This document shows, in pieces, positions 1 to 8,481 of a stretch of 64,000 nucleotides of DNA (within the stretch, counting starts at the first letter, position 1; every line of letters begins with the position of its first letter). Both the position numbers and the translations under genes were made by a program. The notes below the pieces were generated by a model, which worked only from the letters and a program-made list of their open reading frames with translations, made no database searches and was not told where the DNA came from. This DNA comes from Parietichytrium sp. I65-24A (Eukaryota > Sar > Bigyra > Thraustochytrida > Thraustochytriidae): the NCBI GenBank assembly GCA_012862575.1, contig BLSF01000011.1, positions 681,372 to 745,371 of the forward strand. Reading direction: 5' to 3'.

Positions 1-3000
1 CCCAGCGGTCTGGAGGACCTGTCGATGAACCTGAACAAGTTCGCGACGCAGCTGGTCAAGCTGACGACGAGAGCCGGCGGCGACGTGCTCAAGTTCGCGG
101 GGGACGCGATGATCGCTCTGTGGCCGGAGGTGGAGGCGAACGATTTCACGCACAGAGTGCGCAGAGCGGTGCAGTGCGCGGTGGACATCCAGCTGCAGCT
201 GCACGACTTCAGCTTCCGCGTGTACGACAAGGACACGGACTACAAAGACATCGAGACGCTGCCGGGGAGCAAGGATGCGTACAAATTCAAGGCCAAGTTG
301 CAGAGCAAGCTGGGACTGGGATGCGGCGAACTGCAGATCTTGCATCTGGGCGGGCAGGGAGATCTCATTCAGAAGGAACGGTACGAGTATGTGGCCCTGG
401 GCCCGGCGCTTATGGAGGCCATCGAGTCGGAGAAGCACGCGTCTCCTGGCGATGTGGTCGTCAGCAGGCAGATCTGGAACATGGTGTCGCAGTACTTTAC
501 ATTGGACAAGGAGTTCATCCGCGCCGTGGAAAAGGAGCGCGAGAAGAGGCGCGACAAGAAATTCACACCCAACTTCTTCACAGTCAAGGAGTGGAAGCCC
601 GAGTGCTTTGTCCGCTGGAAGACGTTCGAAAAAACCATTGCGTACAACTCTGACGTCGAGCGCAAGCTGTGGAAGTACGTCCCGAACGCTGTGATACCCT
701 ACTTGGTGGAAAGCAACGACGAGTTCTGGGCCCCAGAACTTCGCACGGTGACCACCCTCTTTGTGGATCTCGGATTCAACGTGGGAGAGCTCCCATCGCA
801 GCAGAACATACCCAAATTGGAACACGTCTTCTTCGAAATTCAAGCCATTCTTCTCGGCTACGAAGGTACCATTAACAAATTCCTCATCGACGACAAGGGA
901 AGCACCCTTATTGCAGTGTTCGGGCTCCCGCCTCTCGCTCACGAGAACGACCCGTTGCGCGGGATTCTCAGCGCCATGAAGATACTTTGGATGTTGTCCA
1001 AATACCACCTGAAAGGCAGCGTGGGCGTTTCCACCGGGCTCGCGTTCTGCGGCATCATTGGTCATGCCGCGGGGAACCGCCGCGAGTACTCGGTCATCGG
1101 GGACACCGTTAACCTTGCCGCGCGGCTTATGGGCTCGGCCAAGGATAAGAAAACTAGCTTGCTCGTAGACAAGACCACCAAGGAATGCGTAAGTGGCACG
1201 GTGTTCGAATTCATCCCGATGACCATCGCCATCAAGGGTAAATCCCTTCCCGTGCACTGCTACCAGATTAGCTCCAACACATCAGACCCGGACTACCACT
1301 CTGTTCACATGACACACCTGAGCCAGCTGTTGAGCTCCAATACCGTGGTGCTTGATGGCCAACACAACAAGTACAAGCTCAAGACTCGTAGAAGAGGCAC
1401 GAAGGAGGCGATTCAGACGGATCAGATGAAGAGAATGGAGGAATATCAGGTCAAGGCGATGAACGACGCCAACTCGTTCCTGGAGAAGCGCAAGGCTCAC
1501 CAGCGCAAACAGCAGCAGAAAGCCGTGGATGGGATCACGGTCAATGGTAGTTTTAGTAGCACAGCCAGTAGCTCGAGCGGTGCGTCCTCCACGCACGACA
1601 CTGCTCTCATTTCGGCCACCAACCAGTTTCAGATCAGCCGGCAACGGGAGGCGGCAGGAACGCGCAGATCCTCCTCTTCACGCCGGCGAAGCTCCAGGAT
1701 GCAAACCTCAGGGATCGCCCGCATTAAATTCCGCTCACGGTCCGCGCGTGGCGAGCCGGACGAATTTGAGACCGTGATTCCTCTCACAGAGTCACTGCGC
1801 ACCGCGCAAGACCTATTGGACGCCACTTTGGCCAACCTAGTGAAAAAGGGATTTGTTGACCAGCGAGCAGCGCAGGACACGGACTACTTTGAGCTGATTT
1901 GGCACCGCGGCGCCACGGAGCGCGTGACTTTGCGCCCCAATGAGCAGCTCAGCGCCCTCCCTAGAACCCTCAGCCTGCTGTTGGTCCGATATGACAAGCG
2001 CCGCAATGTCACCGCCGACGCCAGCATGCTGTCGCGAAACTCCCCGGAATACATCACGGATCGTCTGTGCGAAGCCGAAGATCACGTGTTCTCCGGAAGC
2101 GGTTCTAGAGTGATTCTTCTTGATGGAGACCATGGGGTCGGGAAAACGAAATTGGTGGAGACGTTCATTTTAAACAAAGACGACGAGTCCTCTGAGATGA
2201 ACGAAGACATGCTGATTGGCTACGCTCGCGGAAACCCGTTCCAGATTGGGAGATTCCCATTCTTCGTTTGGGAGCATCTCGTCAATGCGCTGCTGACAGG
2301 TACGGAGACGAAAAAGTCGCGAGAGGAGCAGATTAGAGAGGCCATCACCGCAGGCGCAGGGAACAACCCGTCCCGGAGAGTTTCACAGAGCGAGCTGTAT
2401 CTTCTTAACCAGATTCTTCTGACCAGGTTCGACGATCCCAATTTTGCAAACGGAACAGACAGTGGTCCAGCTCCGGAGCACTTGCACCGGCCGGACGAGA
2501 CGCAGGAGAGCGGATCTTCCAGTAAACTTTTGAAAAAGGCGAAAATGCTTGCCAAATCTAAAAATTCTGGACCTGCGGCTTCCGGAGGCGGGAAGATGAG
2601 CCGAACCAAGAATCTCACGTCTGCATTTGGACTCGCCGGATCCAGCGACGATGCGAACGGTGGCGGGGCTCCCGCGCCATCCACGTCATCTTCGTTGACC
2701 AATTTCTTGCGCCAATCCAAGCGAGCCTCACTCCGCCTCGCTCGAGGAAGTAAGTCTCGGGTTTCGAATGCAAGGGATGCCATCAGTACCAGGGTGAGCT
2801 TGCTCAGGGTCAAGGAGGAGGACAACAAGCTTTCGTGCGACGCCGATACTCGCAAGATTATCGTCTTGCTCGCCGCGTTCATCGCCGGTCTCTCCGCAAA
2901 GGCACCCGTCGTCCTCGTTGTGGACGAGAGCAACTGGATGGACACGTTTTCTTGGCTGGTTTTCCAGGAGCTCGCCGAGAATTGGGCAGACGCCACTGTT

Positions 3001-5097
3001 TTTGTTATTCTTTTACGTCGCCTGACTCGCATCGAAAGGGACTCATCCTTCGCTGACCAAGACAACTCGAGTTTGGACAACCACAGGGTCTCAGTCTTTC
3101 GCCCTGACCCGTCTGCTGCGCTCAAGAGCAGCGAGGCCCGAGCTCGCAACAGGTCCTCCAACATTGACGATTGGAAGCTCGCCGTGCTAGTCCAGGAGAA
3201 GATGAAGAGCTTTGCAATCGTAGAGCGCCTTGAGTTGCACCCTTCTGCTCACCGAACCAGGGACGTTATTTGCAGCACCATGAATGTTGATCGTGTTCCG
3301 GAGGTCTTGGAGGACTTTTTAAGGCGCAAAACACAGGGTAATCCACTGTACATTTCTGGTGCTCTGCAATTGTTTACGGAATGTGAGCTCATTAGTCGCC
3401 GGGCGACCCCAGAACCCGAGATTTTCTTTCCAAATGGCGAGTTTGAGCGGCTGCTCAATATACACGCACTCCCAATCCCTCTCTCCGTGGAGAGTATTGT
3501 TGGCTCTATGATAGATAAGATGACCCTCACCCAGCAGCTTGTCATCAAGGTGGCTGCCATTATCGGAGAGGTTTTCACAATCGGATTCATTCGCAACATC
3601 TTTCCGCTCAAAACCAAGATCGATGAGGTGGACGAAGCATTCGATACGCTTGTGCGGTCCGGCTTCATTGCTAAAGTTCGCAAAGATTCCGGCCCAATCA
3701 ACCCCGCCCCAGATTCCGAGGCGTCAAACGAAGCTCGCGAAAATGAAAAATATTGCTTTGAAAGTGGCTGGATGGTTGAAGTCCTGTTGAAGCGCATGCT
3801 GAACAAGCAAAAGCTCAAGCTCAATCGTCGGCGCAAAGAGGAGCAGCGCAAAAACGAAAAGGAGAGGCAAAAGCTGTTTATGCTCCAAGCGGGCGAGCAC
3901 CTGGAAATCACAATCAAGGGCTTTCTACAGGTAAAGAAAGAAAACTCTAGAAATATGCTGAAACCTTGGAAACCAAGATGGTGCGTTTTGAAGGGTAACG
4001 AGTTAGTGCAGTTTTACGAGAAGGACAACCCAAAGCGCCTTGAGGTCATCATGCTGAATGAGCATTCTTCGGTTCGGACCGACCCAATCGGCATCTTTGG
4101 GTTTGAAGGAAATCAGAACACGCAGCTGTTCTGCTTTACCATCAAGACTTCTCGCTGGGAGAAAAAAGGTCGACTGCGCACGGACTCGCGTGAGTTCACC
4201 CTTGGGGCAGCGACCGAGCAGGAGCGAATGGAGTGGGTTTACCGCGTTCAATACCAGATCGACCTGCTAAATTTGAAGATGGAGAGCAATCAGAGGTTTG
4301 ATACTCGGGAAAGCACTTCCTCCAGAGGTGCGCCAAGACCACCGGACGAGCCCCCTGTGCCGCCCATGGTGGCGCGCGGGTCTCACACTACTGCAGACTC
4401 ACGACCGTCCAATGCTTCGAGCAGTGTTGATGTGCATGCGCACACGAATGGAAAGAAAGGGAGCAAAATCCTCAAATCGGTATTCGCAAAGAGACGAAAG
4501 TCTGTCAGCAAGGAGAAGAAGGTGGAGTACGGCGTGGCCCTTCAGCTCATGACACCAGAAGACTTTAGGGCCATTCGTGTTCAAAGGACTCTCAACGTCA
4601 TGTGGGCGCAAGGCCATCCTGACCCGAACGTCACCCCGCCTGGTGTTCCAAACCACTCCACGGACGTCTGGTTCGAAACGTCTGATATGAGCATCGTTTC
4701 GCGCAACTCTGAGCAGGTCATTGACGGCTACTTGTGCGGCAAGCTCCAAACCGGACGCAGAGCCAACGTGATTGGTCTCATCACCGCGTGCGCGGTTCTC
4801 CCGCAGGCAAGGAGGAGGGGTATCGGCCGACGACTATACCAAAAATTCTTTGCTCTTTGCCGAGGCAAGAATTGCCGATTTGTGCGAGTCATTATTCCCC
4901 GTGAGCACTCCATTGCCGTTGCGTTTCATCGCAGCCTTGGATTCGAGGAGGACGAATACAGCAACGAAATGCTTGCGCGTGCGGATGGAGGCGACCGCAT
5001 TTGCTTTATCAAAGATCTCGACGCTTCTTCGCACGAGAAAGAGGAGGAATTTATTGAGTGTGTCAACCCGATGCACGCCAAGAAGATGCTTGATTAA
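1..5097 (+). CDS. Soluble adenylyl cyclase-like protein fused to NTPase, PH and GNAT domains (5' partial)
   Basis: The frame is open from base 1, so the true start lies outside the window; the first Met, at 25, falls inside a cyclase domain. Counting from that Met (1690 residues): the remnant of the first class III cyclase domain (GGDVLKFAGDA, residues about 19-29), a second cyclase domain at about 240-416 (FVDLGF; EYSVIGDTVNLAARL near 353), a P-loop (GDHGVGKT, about 701) with a Walker B-like VVLVVDES near 963, a PH domain at about 1299-1412, and a GNAT fold at about 1580-1666 with the acetyl-CoA loop RRRGIGRRL. Paired cyclase domains plus a P-loop NTPase is the architecture of bicarbonate-responsive soluble adenylyl cyclase (ADCY10 type), which makes cAMP from ATP. 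The PH domain suggests membrane phosphoinositide binding. The C-terminal acetyltransferase is not part of the ADCY10 layout I know. No intron interrupts the visible part. Confidence 0.85.
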   Translation, partial: PSGLEDLSMNLNKFATQLVKLTTRAGGDVLKFAGDAMIALWPEVEANDFTHRVRRAVQCAVDIQLQLHDFSFRVYDKDTDYKDIETLPGSKDAYKFKAKLQSKLGLGCGELQILHLGGQGDLIQKERYEYVALGPALMEAIESEKHASPGDVVVSRQIWNMVSQYFTLDKEFIRAVEKEREKRRDKKFTPNFFTVKEWKPECFVRWKTFEKTIAYNSDVERKLWKYVPNAVIPYLVESNDEFWAPELRTVTTLFVDLGFNVGELPSQQNIPKLEHVFFEIQAILLGYEGTINKFLIDDKGSTLIAVFGLPPLAHENDPLRGILSAMKILWMLSKYHLKGSVGVSTGLAFCGIIGHAAGNRREYSVIGDTVNLAARLMGSAKDKKTSLLVDKTTKECVSGTVFEFIPMTIAIKGKSLPVHCYQISSNTSDPDYHSVHMTHLSQLLSSNTVVLDGQHNKYKLKTRRRGTKEAIQTDQMKRMEEYQVKAMNDANSFLEKRKAHQRKQQQKAVDGITVNGSFSSTASSSSGASSTHDTALISATNQFQISRQREAAGTRRSSSSRRRSSRMQTSGIARIKFRSRSARGEPDEFETVIPLTESLRTAQDLLDATLANLVKKGFVDQRAAQDTDYFELIWHRGATERVTLRPNEQLSALPRTLSLLLVRYDKRRNVTADASMLSRNSPEYITDRLCEAEDHVFSGSGSRVILLDGDHGVGKTKLVETFILNKDDESSEMNEDMLIGYARGNPFQIGRFPFFVWEHLVNALLTGTETKKSREEQIREAITAGAGNNPSRRVSQSELYLLNQILLTRFDDPNFANGTDSGPAPEHLHRPDETQESGSSSKLLKKAKMLAKSKNSGPAASGGGKMSRTKNLTSAFGLAGSSDDANGGGAPAPSTSSSLTNFLRQSKRASLRLARGSKSRVSNARDAISTRVSLLRVKEEDNKLSCDADTRKIIVLLAAFIAGLSAKAPVVLVVDESNWMDTFSWLVFQELAENWADATVFVILLRRLTRIERDSSFADQDNSSLDNHRVSVFRPDPSAALKSSEARARNRSSNIDDWKLAVLVQEKMKSFAIVERLELHPSAHRTRDVICSTMNVDRVPEVLEDFLRRKTQGNPLYISGALQLFTECELISRRATPEPEIFFPNGEFERLLNIHALPIPLSVESIVGSMIDKMTLTQQLVIKVAAIIGEVFTIGFIRNIFPLKTKIDEVDEAFDTLVRSGFIAKVRKDSGPINPAPDSEASNEARENEKYCFESGWMVEVLLKRMLNKQKLKLNRRRKEEQRKNEKERQKLFMLQAGEHLEITIKGFLQVKKENSRNMLKPWKPRWCVLKGNELVQFYEKDNPKRLEVIMLNEHSSVRTDPIGIFGFEGNQNTQLFCFTIKTSRWEKKGRLRTDSREFTLGAATEQERMEWVYRVQYQIDLLNLKMESNQRFDTRESTSSRGAPRPPDEPPVPPMVARGSHTTADSRPSNASSSVDVHAHTNGKKGSKILKSVFAKRRKSVSKEKKVEYGVALQLMTPEDFRAIRVQRTLNVMWAQGHPDPNVTPPGVPNHSTDVWFETSDMSIVSRNSEQVIDGYLCGKLQTGRRANVIGLITACAVLPQARRRGIGRRLYQKFFALCRGKNCRFVRVIIPREHSIAVAFHRSLGFEEDEYSNEMLARADGGDRICFIKDLDASSHEKEEEFIECVNPMHAKKMLD

Positions 5098-5463
5098 TTT
5101 TGTTTTCTACGATGTATTCTTCTTATTTTGGAAAGGAATCGAGAAATTCAATTTGTGTATTTGTGATCTCAAAGTTTGTTCAGAATTCTTGCGCTAGTCA
5201 CCTTTTCTCAACAATCAACAATCGGAGAGACCTTTTCTCAACAATCAACAATCGGAGAGCAAATTGACTAATCAGTTCCCATCCACCACCGAAAAAGGAG
5301 TATTCATGCCTTTCGTGGTCAAGAGCAATCAGGCATGAAATTGTTTACTATTTTTAGAATAAAAAAAGCAAAACAGCATAAACTGAGAATTTGCAAACTA
5401 GCGGAGAAGCAAACTAATATATGGAACACACAAAATAGACAAGGCTGAACAACTGCACATGAC
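5098..5463. other. Convergent 3' intergenic spacer
   Basis: AT-rich spacer between two convergent genes. It contains one exact two-copy 30-bp tandem repeat (listed separately). No coding signal is seen. Confidence 0.6.
5201..5260. repeat. 30-bp tandem repeat, two copies
   Basis: Positions 5201-5230 and 5231-5260 differ only at the last base. They begin ccttttctcaacaatc. They lie in the 3' flank of the cyclase gene. Confidence 0.9.
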
Positions 5464-8400
5464 TTACGTGCATTTGTTGCCATCTGAAGAGAGATGCCAC
5501 AGGCCTATCGGCCCCAAGACCTTGATGTCGGCCTTTTCAGAAAGAAATGTGATTGGAATCATGTCATCTGTAGGGACCCTCAAGGATTTGTTGGAGGAAC
5601 TCTGTTCCAGTGCTTTCAGCTGGATGAGCTCGACGGCGTCTTTCGAGTCGTCGAGATTGATATCCTTGATTGCCAGTGTGATGACGTTCTGAAAGGCAGG
5701 AGTCGATTTCAGAGCCAAAACAGACTTTTGCGTGGCTACTACAGCACGAGCGAGGAGGTTTACAGTGTCTGAAGTAGCCCGAAAGAATGCGAAGCGCAGA
5801 TCAACTGCCTGAGGGTCGGTTGACTTTGGCTCCAACGTCACAATATCAGCGTTCTGCGTTTTCGAACTGCTTGTCATCCACTCCAGTGGGTCTTGGGAAA
5901 TGGCCGTAGAAGTTGAGATTGTTGCGACACTGACGTTGTTTCGAGCAAGCAAGTAGAGCACCACCATTTTGTAGTACAACACTTCCGTAGGCTTCGCCTT
6001 GGTGTCCTCAAACAAGTTGGTCGACGGGATGTCGAGCTCCTTGAGGTCAGAGCAGCTGGATTCGTCCATACAGATGAAGAGAGACTTGGCGAGAACCTGG
6101 GGAGATGATTGCTGATTGGTGCAGAGCCAGTTCATGACAGCTTTCTTGTTGCTGGACTTGACAAAGTGCACCAGAATGCTCTTCCCTTCAAATGGCTTGA
6201 TAGCCGAAAGGAATTTGGACCAACTCCTTATTGATTCAATGGCTGCGTCGGCAGCATTGAAGCCCTGTGGAAGATCCCGATTCAGACAGCTACTTTCATC
6301 TTGGGACAAGAACCAGTGGCCCCACTGCTTAGCCCTGCGAACTTTACCAGCCTGGCCGCGAAGCCAGTTGTTAAGAAGCACGTATGGCGCGACGCCCTTC
6401 TTTGCGTATTTGTCGCGATACCACTGGCCAGGGGCAAACTGGTCGTTGTTGAGGTACACAATGTTTACAGCTTTCTCTGTCTTACTCTCCTTTCTCCGCT
6501 TGATGATGGCCTCAAACATAAATTGCTCGTTCCCGCTCTGCCCAACGTACGCGTCCTCGTTCTTCATATATTTCTGAAGTCGGTTGCGGAGGGTTTCGTA
6601 GAGCTCGCGAACCACGGCTCCAGTCACCTCTGTAGGGCGAAGGAGGAGAAAGCCACCATTCAGAGACGTTTTCTTGCGAAGGTCGTCATTCACGGTGAGC
6701 ATGTCCACAGAGTCTTCGACGTTGTCTTGTAAGAATTTCGTGACATCCATAAACCACGTGGCGTCCGCCTCGGTCAAAATGAAGCTGAGCTTGTTTTCAA
6801 GCATGGTGTGCAACAGGCTTGCTCTGAAGAGCATGAACAAAAAGTAAGTTAAGCGCCCGTAACGAATGACCTTGGGGGACTTGTATTCCTGCAGGTGGAG
6901 GCGGAGTCCGAGGTTGTTTGCGTCGGAGAATTCCTTCAAGCTATCATAAGCAGGCTTGTCGGTGCAAATGAACAAGGTTCTGTCCAAAACATTCTGCATG
7001 CTCTGCACGTTACAAATCCAGGCTTTTGTAAGGGTCAAGAAGCCTTCGTTCAAAAGCTGAATGTAAAAAAATCCGCCGCCAATACTTTGCTGCACTGCGT
7101 GGGAGGCCCGCACCAAGCCAGTGAAGTCGTGCTCAATATCTTTGGCTTGCACCACTTCTCTAAGGGCTTGCCCATTGTCAGCGCCAGACACTTCTTCATC
7201 GTCGTCCAGTTCGTCCACAGAACCGTCGCTGGAGTCTGCACTGTTCACAAACGCAGAAAAAAGATGCTGGACAACCCCGCTCGGCGCTTCGCCCGGAGGG
7301 TAAGACTCTCCATCCTTCGCCGTGGACCAGGCGTAAGTGTTAAGAACCTTTGGGCTCACGTCAAAGGAAGGCTGCCACTCGCCGTGGCCAAGAAGCGGGG
7401 CGTCCGCTTCAAAAGATGCTCCTTTGGCTCGCCATGTGGCTGCCAGCGCTTTGCCATTCTGGATGTTCCAAAAGATATTGTAGAGATTGTGCTGGTTGCA
7501 ATACCAGATCCAGTACTGAGCCCAGATTGATCCCTTCTTCTTTGCGGCAAACCAGTCCGAGGTGACGAGCCCTGCGACACGGGGGTCGACCTTTTCAAAG
7601 TCAGTCTTGAGAAACTGGCGCCAGTGCCGAGGGCTAGGACTAAATCCCCAGCTTCCAAAGAGCTTGTACCCGAACGGATGGTCCCCGTCGTTCTGAATTA
7701 CCCCCCACTCCCCATCGGTTGCCTTAATATGCTGTCTCTGAAGGGAGACACCGGAAATTTCAAACCTGTCTCCGTAGCTGGTCCACATCTGCTTGGCCCA
7801 CTTGTAAAAGTAGGGCGACACCGTAATGTCGTCTTCCATGATGATGGCATTCTCGTCATCGGATGATGGGTTCCAGGACGTGAGCCAAGCGTGTTCGAGG
7901 CCGCGGTTGCGATCGCCAACAATGACCTCCTTGGTCCCAAAGTTCCACGAGAACTCGTTGGCCACCCGGATCGTCCTCTTCCACGCAGCTCCGGAGCCCC
8001 CATCGATTCGAATGTGAAGAGCGACCTTATCGTTGAGGTAGTTGGCAGCAGCCAAGCTTGCCAAGAGCCTCTCCAGATTCTTGTACTTTGAGTAGGCTAG
8101 TACGACAATGGTGTACTTTTCGCGGCGCACCGAGTCTGCAATGGATATTGGCATGTTGGAGTCATCATGCAAGGTTTCCATTTCCTCTGGTGGCAGGTCC
8201 TTCTCGATCACCTCAGTGGCCATCCCAAAAGCGCCACGGTCACTCTCATCCTGGGTTTCGTCCTGGCCGTCTCCCTGCATCCCAAAGAAGCCGTCGAACC
8301 GTTCCTTAATACCAGTCGACACCGTCCTCAGATGCACGACCCCGACACCCTCAAGAAACTCCTTCTTACTGTGCCCGCGAAACAGCACCAGCAGCAGCAC

Positions 8401-8481
8401 CAGCACGACGCTGCCAATGGCCACCAACCTGGCCGTCTTCTTGGCCTTGCCATTCTCCATCACCATCGTCCCGATAGCCAT
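5464..8481 (-). CDS. Type II membrane multi-module glycosyltransferase
   Basis: 1005 residues. A short basic N-terminus and a hydrophobic anchor (about residues 18-35) predict a Golgi type II protein. Module 1 (about 98-390) is GT-A-like: VLAYSKYKNLERLL strand, RNRGLEHAW, and an acidic metal motif in IIMEDDITVSPYFYKW near 216, reminiscent of GT13/GT2 enzymes. Module 2 (about 495-690) resembles the nucleotide-diphospho-sugar transferase family PF03407 (GT77-like): LFICTDK, then TEADATWFMD near 571 and NGGFLLLRP. A third segment (about 795-940) repeats the same order (LFICMDE; LYLLARNN; RFAFFRAT) but has no acidic motif where module 2 has EADATWFMD, so it is probably a decayed copy. The donor and acceptor sugars cannot be told from the sequence. 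The start is the first ATG, directly before the anchor. Confidence 0.8.
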   Translation of the reverse strand: MAIGTMVMENGKAKKTARLVAIGSVVLVLLLVLFRGHSKKEFLEGVGVVHLRTVSTGIKERFDGFFGMQGDGQDETQDESDRGAFGMATEVIEKDLPPEEMETLHDDSNMPISIADSVRREKYTIVVLAYSKYKNLERLLASLAAANYLNDKVALHIRIDGGSGAAWKRTIRVANEFSWNFGTKEVIVGDRNRGLEHAWLTSWNPSSDDENAIIMEDDITVSPYFYKWAKQMWTSYGDRFEISGVSLQRQHIKATDGEWGVIQNDGDHPFGYKLFGSWGFSPSPRHWRQFLKTDFEKVDPRVAGLVTSDWFAAKKKGSIWAQYWIWYCNQHNLYNIFWNIQNGKALAATWRAKGASFEADAPLLGHGEWQPSFDVSPKVLNTYAWSTAKDGESYPPGEAPSGVVQHLFSAFVNSADSSDGSVDELDDDEEVSGADNGQALREVVQAKDIEHDFTGLVRASHAVQQSIGGGFFYIQLLNEGFLTLTKAWICNVQSMQNVLDRTLFICTDKPAYDSLKEFSDANNLGLRLHLQEYKSPKVIRYGRLTYFLFMLFRASLLHTMLENKLSFILTEADATWFMDVTKFLQDNVEDSVDMLTVNDDLRKKTSLNGGFLLLRPTEVTGAVVRELYETLRNRLQKYMKNEDAYVGQSGNEQFMFEAIIKRRKESKTEKAVNIVYLNNDQFAPGQWYRDKYAKKGVAPYVLLNNWLRGQAGKVRRAKQWGHWFLSQDESSCLNRDLPQGFNAADAAIESIRSWSKFLSAIKPFEGKSILVHFVKSSNKKAVMNWLCTNQQSSPQVLAKSLFICMDESSCSDLKELDIPSTNLFEDTKAKPTEVLYYKMVVLYLLARNNVSVATISTSTAISQDPLEWMTSSSKTQNADIVTLEPKSTDPQAVDLRFAFFRATSDTVNLLARAVVATQKSVLALKSTPAFQNVITLAIKDINLDDSKDAVELIQLKALEQSSSNKSLRVPTDDMIPITFLSEKADIKVLGPIGLWHLSSDGNKCT

